Assembly: GCF_019753765.1 (NCBI RefSeq)
Contig: NZ_JAIJZW010000005.1
Coordinates: 143,585-207,584, forward strand
DNA: 64,000 bases
Source: Microbacterium marinilacus
Lineage (GTDB): Bacteria; Actinomycetota; Actinomycetes; Actinomycetales; Microbacteriaceae
Reading direction: 5' to 3'
The notes under the pieces were generated by a model. It searched no databases. It saw only the letters and a list, made by a program, of their open reading frames with translations, and was not told where the DNA came from. The translations under genes were made by a program, and so were the position numbers. Shown here piece by piece: positions 59,969 to 64,000 of this stretch (position 1 is its first letter; each line of letters begins with the position of its first letter).

Positions 59969-60520
59969 ATGGACGAGTTCCACCCGCCTCCGCGGCGCTG
60001 CCGAGCGATGGTCAGCTTGTTCAGCGCCGTCCTCTCCGAGGTCCGCGTCGTCGACGGGGAGGAGGTCGAGGACACTCCCTGCGCGTGGTCGATCGGCGGC
60101 GGCCGCGGCCGCCATGACCTGATGCGAAAGGGCTCGACCGTCGGACAGGCGCCGCTGGCGACCGTGCACTTCGCGCGGAACGCCCGCAGGATCACCGACG
60201 CCGCGGACGGGACGGTGATCGCCACGGCTCGGCGCGACAGGCTCGTGATCTCCGGCCCCGTCCTGCCTCCGGGGGACTTCGCCGTCCGTCCGCAGCGCGT
60301 GCTGCGGGGGCTCCTCGAGTCCTCGAGGAGCTTCGTCGCCCGACAGGACGAGACCGATGTCCTCGTCGTCCGCGAGACCACGCACACGCGTCGCACGGTG
60401 CGGAGCTTCGACGTGCGGATGCACGACGGGCTCGATCCGAACGTGGGCCTCTCGCTGCTGCTCCTGTTCGGCGCCGTGGACCGCCAACGCGTCCTCGGCG
60501 AGCTCTTCGAGCACGTCTAG
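59969..60520 (+). CDS. Hypothetical 183-aa protein
   Basis: This protein begins MDEFHPPPRRCRAMVSLFS and is a mixed alpha/beta protein with VHFARNARRITDAADGTVIATARRD in the middle and a hydrophobic end (VGLSLLLLFGAVDRQRVLGELFEH). No signal peptide or catalytic motif was recognised. The leaderless box and compact length support a real gene. It is convergent with ispDF, 19 bases apart. Confidence 0.55.
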   Translation: MDEFHPPPRRCRAMVSLFSAVLSEVRVVDGEEVEDTPCAWSIGGGRGRHDLMRKGSTVGQAPLATVHFARNARRITDAADGTVIATARRDRLVISGPVLPPGDFAVRPQRVLRGLLESSRSFVARQDETDVLVVRETTHTRRTVRSFDVRMHDGLDPNVGLSLLLLFGAVDRQRVLGELFEHV

Positions 60521-60539
60521 AAGCGCGCCGCTCGGAGCG

Positions 60540-61742
60540 CTAGCGGGCGGCCTGGATCAGAGCGACGGCGAAGGCCTGCACCCCGACGCCCTCGCCGGCG
60601 AAGCCCAGCCCGTCGGTGGTGGTGGCGGCCACCGAGACGGGCGCTCCGCCGAGGGCTGCCGACAGCACGGCCTCGGCCTCCGCGCGCCGCGGGGCGAGCT
60701 TCGGCGCGTTCGACTGGACCTGCACGGCGACGTTGGCGACGACCCACCCCGCCTCGCCGAGCAGCTGCCGGGTGCGCGCGAGGAACGCGTCGGCGTGCGC
60801 GCCGGCGAACTCGGGGCGCGACGTTCCGAAGTGCGTGCCGATGTCGCCGAGCCCCGCGGCCGAGAGCAGCGCGTCGACGATCGCATGCGCGACGGCGTCG
60901 CCGTCGGAATGCCCCGACAGTCCTCGCTCGCCGGGCCACTCGAGACCGGCCAGCCACAGCGCTCCGTCGCCGCCGTAGGCGTGCACGTCCGTGCCGACGC
61001 CCACGCGCTGGCCGTTCGCCTGCCCCGCGCCCGGGTGCGAGACGGGCGGCACGGGCACGGCGAGGTGACGGGCGCGGTCGAGGTCGGCGGGCGTCGTGAT
61101 CTTGAACGCGAGCGCGTCTCCCTGCACAACCGCGACGCGGTGCCCGGCCGCCGCGACCAGGGCGGCGTCGTCGGTGAACTCCTCGGACGCCACGGCGTAC
61201 GCCGTCTCGAGCACGTCGCGCCGGAACCCCTGCGGGGTCTGCGCGGCCGTCAGCTCCGAGCGGTCGACCGCCTCCACGACCTGTTGCCCGTCGACGCGCT
61301 TGATCGTGTCGACGACGGGCAGGCCGGGCACGACGCCCCAGCCGGTGCGGTCCACGGCGTCGATCACACGCGCGAACACGTCGGGCGGGGTCAGCGCCCG
61401 CGCGGCGTCATGCACGAGGACGACCTCGACCGACGGCCACAGCTCGCGCAGGCCCGCCGCCACCGACTGCTGCCTCGTCGCTCCCCCGGTCACGACGGAG
61501 ACCTGCCCGGCACGGTCGCCGGCGGCCTCCCGGGCCTCCGTCAGAGCCTCTCCCTCGCGCCCGGACGGCGCGACGACGACGATCTGCGCCTCGGGCGCCT
61601 CGAACACCCCTCGGAGGGCGTGGCGAAGGATCGTGTGGCCGTCGATGCCGACGAACGCCTTCGGCGCCTCCTGCCCGAGACGGGTGCCGGAGCCTGCGGC
61701 GACGACGATCACGGCGATGCGCGGTGCGGGGGCGATGGTCAC
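60540..61742 (-). CDS. ispDF: Bifunctional IspD-IspF (MEP pathway)
   Basis: This 400-aa fusion has IspD at about 1-235 (VIVVAAGSGTRLGQEAPKAF, VLVHDAARALTP, AAQTPQGFRRDV) and IspF at about 240-400 (RVGVGTDVHAYGG with the metal DxH, GHSDGDAVAHAI and DIGTHFG). The first half makes CDP-methylerythritol; the second makes the cyclodiphosphate, both in isoprenoid synthesis. Fusion is common in actinobacteria. It starts with GTG at 61742, TACGGT 6 bases upstream, 76 bases after carD. Confidence 0.94.
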   Translation of the reverse strand: MTIAPAPRIAVIVVAAGSGTRLGQEAPKAFVGIDGHTILRHALRGVFEAPEAQIVVVAPSGREGEALTEAREAAGDRAGQVSVVTGGATRQQSVAAGLRELWPSVEVVLVHDAARALTPPDVFARVIDAVDRTGWGVVPGLPVVDTIKRVDGQQVVEAVDRSELTAAQTPQGFRRDVLETAYAVASEEFTDDAALVAAAGHRVAVVQGDALAFKITTPADLDRARHLAVPVPPVSHPGAGQANGQRVGVGTDVHAYGGDGALWLAGLEWPGERGLSGHSDGDAVAHAIVDALLSAAGLGDIGTHFGTSRPEFAGAHADAFLARTRQLLGEAGWVVANVAVQVQSNAPKLAPRRAEAEAVLSAALGGAPVSVAATTTDGLGFAGEGVGVQAFAVALIQAAR

Positions 61743-61748
61743 GCTCCC

Positions 61749-61754
61749 ACCGTA
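61749..61754 (-). promoter_or_regulatory. -10 box of ispDF, leaderless spacing
   Basis: On the minus strand TACGGT ends 6 bases before the GTG at 61742. Confidence 0.5.
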
Positions 61755-61768
61755 TCCGCGCGAAAGGA

Positions 61769-61798
61769 AAGGCGCCGCCCCTTGCGGGACGGCGCCTT
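61769..61798 (-). terminator. Hairpin between carD and ispDF
   Basis: AAGGCGCCG pairs with CGGCGCCTT around an inner CCC/GGG stem, 20 bases after the carD stop. Together with the TACGGT box it suggests ispDF has its own promoter. Confidence 0.6.
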
Positions 61799-61817
61799 CC
61801 GCGTCTGAGAGACGTGG

Positions 61818-62300
61818 TTACGAGGCGAGGACCTCGTCGAGCACCGAGGCGGCCTTCTCCTCGTCGGTCTTCTCTGCGAGCGCGAGCTCGGAGATGAGGA
61901 TCTGGCGGGCCTTCGCGAGCATGCGCTTCTCGCCCGCAGAGAGCCCGCGGTCCTGGTCACGGCGCCAGAGGTCGCGGACGACCTCGCTGACCTTGATCAC
62001 GTCGCCGGAAGCGAGCTTCTCGAGGTTCGCCTTGTAGCGACGCGACCAGTTGGTCGGCTCCTCCGTGAACGGCGCGCGGAGCACCTCGAAGACCTTGTCC
62101 AGTCCGTCCTGGCCGATGACGTCACGCACGCCGACGAGGTCGACGTTCTCGGCGGGGACCTCGATCACGAGGTCGCCCTGGGTGACGTTCAGCTTGAGGT
62201 AGACCTTCTCCTCGCCCTTGATGACGCGGGTCTTCACTTCGGTGATGGTGGCCGCACCGTGGTGGGGATAGACGACCGTCTCGCCAACCTCAAAAAGCAT
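61818..62300 (-). CDS. carD: CarD-family RNA polymerase-binding regulator
   Basis: This 160-aa protein has the RNAP-interacting domain at 1-53 ([36 protein letters not shown] as VYLKLNVTQ and DLVIEVP) and the helical DNA-binding domain with the conserved tryptophan in [13 protein letters not shown]. CarD stabilises open complexes at rRNA and other promoters and is essential in mycobacteria. The ATG at 62300 is preceded by AAAGGA and a TATCCT box further upstream. Order carD-ispDF is conserved in actinobacteria. Confidence 0.95.
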   Translation of the reverse strand: MLFEVGETVVYPHHGAATITEVKTRVIKGEEKVYLKLNVTQGDLVIEVPAENVDLVGVRDVIGQDGLDKVFEVLRAPFTEEPTNWSRRYKANLEKLASGDVIKVSEVVRDLWRRDQDRGLSAGEKRMLAKARQILISELALAEKTDEEKAASVLDEVLAS

Positions 62301-62327
62301 AGAATAGTGTCCTTTCGGCGACTTCCA

Positions 62328-62333
62328 GGATAC
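62328..62333 (-). promoter_or_regulatory. -10 box of carD
   Basis: On the minus strand TATCCT lies 27 bases before the ATG at 62300, leaving room for a short leader with AAAGGA. Confidence 0.45.
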
Positions 62334-62451
62334 CACAGCCCCGGATGCACTAAGGTTCGCCGCCCCCGTTCTCCGGGAGCGACACGCCGATCGGAGCAAC
62401 TCCGGCTCGCGGCTCGCGGGCCCACTCCGGAGCGGACCCGCGACGCCGGGA

Positions 62452-63204
62452 TCAGACGGTCGTGTACCCGCCGTCGATCAGGTAGTAGGCGCCTGTGACG
62501 AACGACGCGTCGTCGGAGAGCAGGAACCGCACGACCTTCGCGATCTCCTCCGGGCGCCCGAGACGGCCGAGCGGGTGCTTCGCGACGAGCCCCTCCTTGA
62601 TCTCTGCGGGCGCTCCGGCCAGCAGCGGGGTGTCGATGTAGCCGGGGCCGACGGCGTTGATGCGCAGGCCCGCGGGGCCGTACTCGGCGGCGGCGTTCTT
62701 GGTCACGCCGACGACGGCGTGCTTGGTCGCGGTGTACGCGGCGTTGCCGAGGGCTGCGACGGCGCCGTGGATGGACGCCATGTTGACGATGGCCCCCTCC
62801 TCCGCACCCGCCTCGAGGATGGCGGGGATCTGATAGCGCAGGCCGTACGCGACGCCGTTGAGGTTGATGCCCACCACGGTGTCCCAGGCGTCGAGGGCCA
62901 TCTCGCCGACCGGCGCGCTCGCGCCGCCGATGCCCGCGTTGTTGAACGCGTAGTTCAGCTTGCCGTAGGTCGCGACGGCGAACTCGACGGCCTTGCGGCT
63001 GTCCTCAGCGACCGCCGTGTCGGCCTGGAAGGCCGCCGCGACGCCTCCCGCGGACTCGATCTCGCCGACCACACGCTGCGCGGCCTCGAGCTTGATGTCC
63101 GCCACGACGACCTTCACGCCGAGCCCGGCGAGCTCCTTGGAGGTCGCCTCCCCGATGCCCGATCCGCCGCCCGTGACGATCGCGACCTTGCCTTCGAATG
63201 CCAT
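62452..63204 (-). CDS. SDR-family oxidoreductase
   Basis: This 250-aa classical SDR begins [20 protein letters not shown], has NNAGIGG near 87, the catalytic Ser in NMASIHGAV, and YTATK (Tyr and Lys) near 155-159, and ends [10 protein letters not shown]. It would use NAD(H); the VADIK acidic residue after the second strand favours NAD over NADP. Substrate unknown. The ATG at 63204 follows AGAGGAG; an earlier ATG in frame gives no conserved sequence. Confidence 0.9.
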   Translation of the reverse strand: MAFEGKVAIVTGGGSGIGEATSKELAGLGVKVVVADIKLEAAQRVVGEIESAGGVAAAFQADTAVAEDSRKAVEFAVATYGKLNYAFNNAGIGGASAPVGEMALDAWDTVVGINLNGVAYGLRYQIPAILEAGAEEGAIVNMASIHGAVAALGNAAYTATKHAVVGVTKNAAAEYGPAGLRINAVGPGYIDTPLLAGAPAEIKEGLVAKHPLGRLGRPEEIAKVVRFLLSDDASFVTGAYYLIDGGYTTV

Positions 63205-63338
63205 TGGATGCTCCTCTGCGCCGCCCCGTGGGCCGTCGGCGCATCGGATCGCGCTGCTGTATTCACCCGCATGGATCGGCGGTCCCCAGCCTACGCCTCC
63301 GGCACCGGCGACGGGTCGGCGGCGCCGAGGCGACCCCC

Positions 63339-63344
63339 TAGAAT
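63339..63344 (+). promoter_or_regulatory. -10 box of the lipoprotein gene
   Basis: TAGAAT lies 48 bases before the GTG at 63393. Confidence 0.4.
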
Positions 63345-63392
63345 GGCAGGCAGGGCCCGCAGCTCGGCGAGGCCGCACGACCTGGAGGTTCC

Positions 63393-63920
63393 GTGAACTC
63401 CCGCATTCTCGCGTCGCTCGCCCTCGGCGCCGTCATCGCGCTGGGCGCCACCGGCTGCGCCTCGATCACCCATCAGGCCACCACGATCGCGTACTCGCCC
63501 TCCGACGGCGTGAACGTCCCGAACACCGACGGCGCCGCCATCGAGGTGCGAAACGCCGTGGTCGTCGCCGACGACGAGGGAACCGACGGCAACCTCGTCG
63601 CCGCTCTCGTCAACACGACGGACGCCCCGGCCACGCTGAACCTCGAGTGGGGCAGCGAGACGGCCACGGTGCGCGTGCCCGCAGGCGAGGTCGTGAGCCT
63701 CGGCGCCGGCACCGAGGACCCGCTTATGCTCGAAGGCATCGACACCCCCGCGGGCGCCACGCTGCCCGTGTACTTCCAGTCCGGCGACGGCGAGGGCGTC
63801 CTGACCGAGGTGCCCGTCCTCGACGGCTGCATGGAGCACTTCGCCTCGCTCGTGCCCGGCGGCGAGTCCTCCGACTGCTCGCACCTCGAGAAGGCCGAGG
63901 AGGAGGAAGCGGGTCACTGA
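63393..63920 (+). CDS. Predicted lipoprotein with a beta-sandwich domain
   Basis: This 175-aa protein has a lipoprotein signal with lipobox GATGC (cysteine 22) and an external domain (about 30-160) of beta-strand-like sequence, with a possible disulfide between cysteines near 148 and 162. The C-terminal tail is Glu-rich. It was not matched to a known family; actinobacterial homologues are usually annotated only as lipoproteins. It starts with GTG at 63393 following CTGGAGG. Confidence 0.75.
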   Translation: MNSRILASLALGAVIALGATGCASITHQATTIAYSPSDGVNVPNTDGAAIEVRNAVVVADDEGTDGNLVAALVNTTDAPATLNLEWGSETATVRVPAGEVVSLGAGTEDPLMLEGIDTPAGATLPVYFQSGDGEGVLTEVPVLDGCMEHFASLVPGGESSDCSHLEKAEEEEAGH

Positions 63921-63944
63921 CCCCTCCCCGAACCAACACGCGGA

Positions 63945-64000
63945 AGGGGGGGGGGGGGGCGGGGGGGGGCGGCCGGGGGGCGGGGGGGGGGGGGGGGGGG
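63945..64000. other. Homopolymer G tract at the window end, probable artefact
   Basis: The final 56 bases are almost all G with a few C. The sequence context is lost just after the lipoprotein stop, as at a contig end with polyG base calls. Confidence 0.75.

Overview
The window is about 70% GC, densely packed and rich in GTG starts. Its gene set is that of a Gram-positive actinobacterium, most likely a Microbacterium-like member of the Microbacteriaceae. Pointers are the DtxR/IdeR regulator, CarD, bacterial XPB helicase with its partner, the DUF3263/LytR_C pair, DUF3027, DUF4032, a WXG100 protein and fused IspDF. This placement is inference from gene content. No prophage, insertion sequence, CRISPR array or rRNA was seen; one tRNA-Thr is present.

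Layout. 1-16 kb is mostly housekeeping: HNH nuclease, M23 peptidase, DtxR, SerC, an MHS-type transporter, DUF3027 with a cold-shock protein, XPB helicase and partner, a MarR/EamA pair, an EamA/TetR pair and a two-component system. 16-25 kb holds WXG100, a dimethylsulfone-type monooxygenase, GroEL with double CIRCE, CspA, LytR_C/DUF3263, DUF2332, MsrB, a nitroreductase and two transporters. 25.7-49.4 kb is a purine-degradation region. It runs: MobA-like/XdhC and xanthine-dehydrogenase-type enzyme; a disrupted AbiEi-like gene; an allantoin block (allantoate amidohydrolase, PucG, AtzH-amidase fusion, acetamidase/formamidase, allantoinase, racemase, NCS1 permease); an XRE-cupin regulator; a urate block (NCS2 permease, OHCU decarboxylase, HIU hydrolase, urate oxidase); and molybdate uptake (ModABC plus a TOBE regulator). 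49.4-64 kb has a PIN/Phd toxin-antitoxin pair, tRNA-Thr, a DsbA-like protein, an MsiK-type ATPase, DUF4032, RlmB, CysS, IspDF, CarD, an SDR and a lipoprotein.

How the genes fit together. Molybdate import and MobA/XdhC would supply the molybdenum enzyme, which would make urate. Urate oxidase, UraH and UraD give allantoin; the racemase, allantoinase and AllC give ureidoglycine; PucG would give oxalurate and glycine. The AtzH-amidase fusion and the acetamidase/formamidase homologue are candidates for an oxalurate-to-oxalate branch (inference). A dyad built on TGTGAAG-N6-CTTCAC occurs in front of both the allantoin and the urate blocks and is the likely site of the XRE-cupin regulator between them.

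Two features recur. Many transcription units carry TANNNT only 6-8 bases before the start codon, which points to leaderless mRNAs. Five diverged intergenic elements built from GAGACCG words, arranged as forward copies followed by inverted copies, sit between functional modules of the purine region and beside the two-component system; two other word families have similar layout. The homopolymer G/C stretches at 31753-31880 and 63945-64000 look like sequencing or assembly artefacts; the first breaks a gene.
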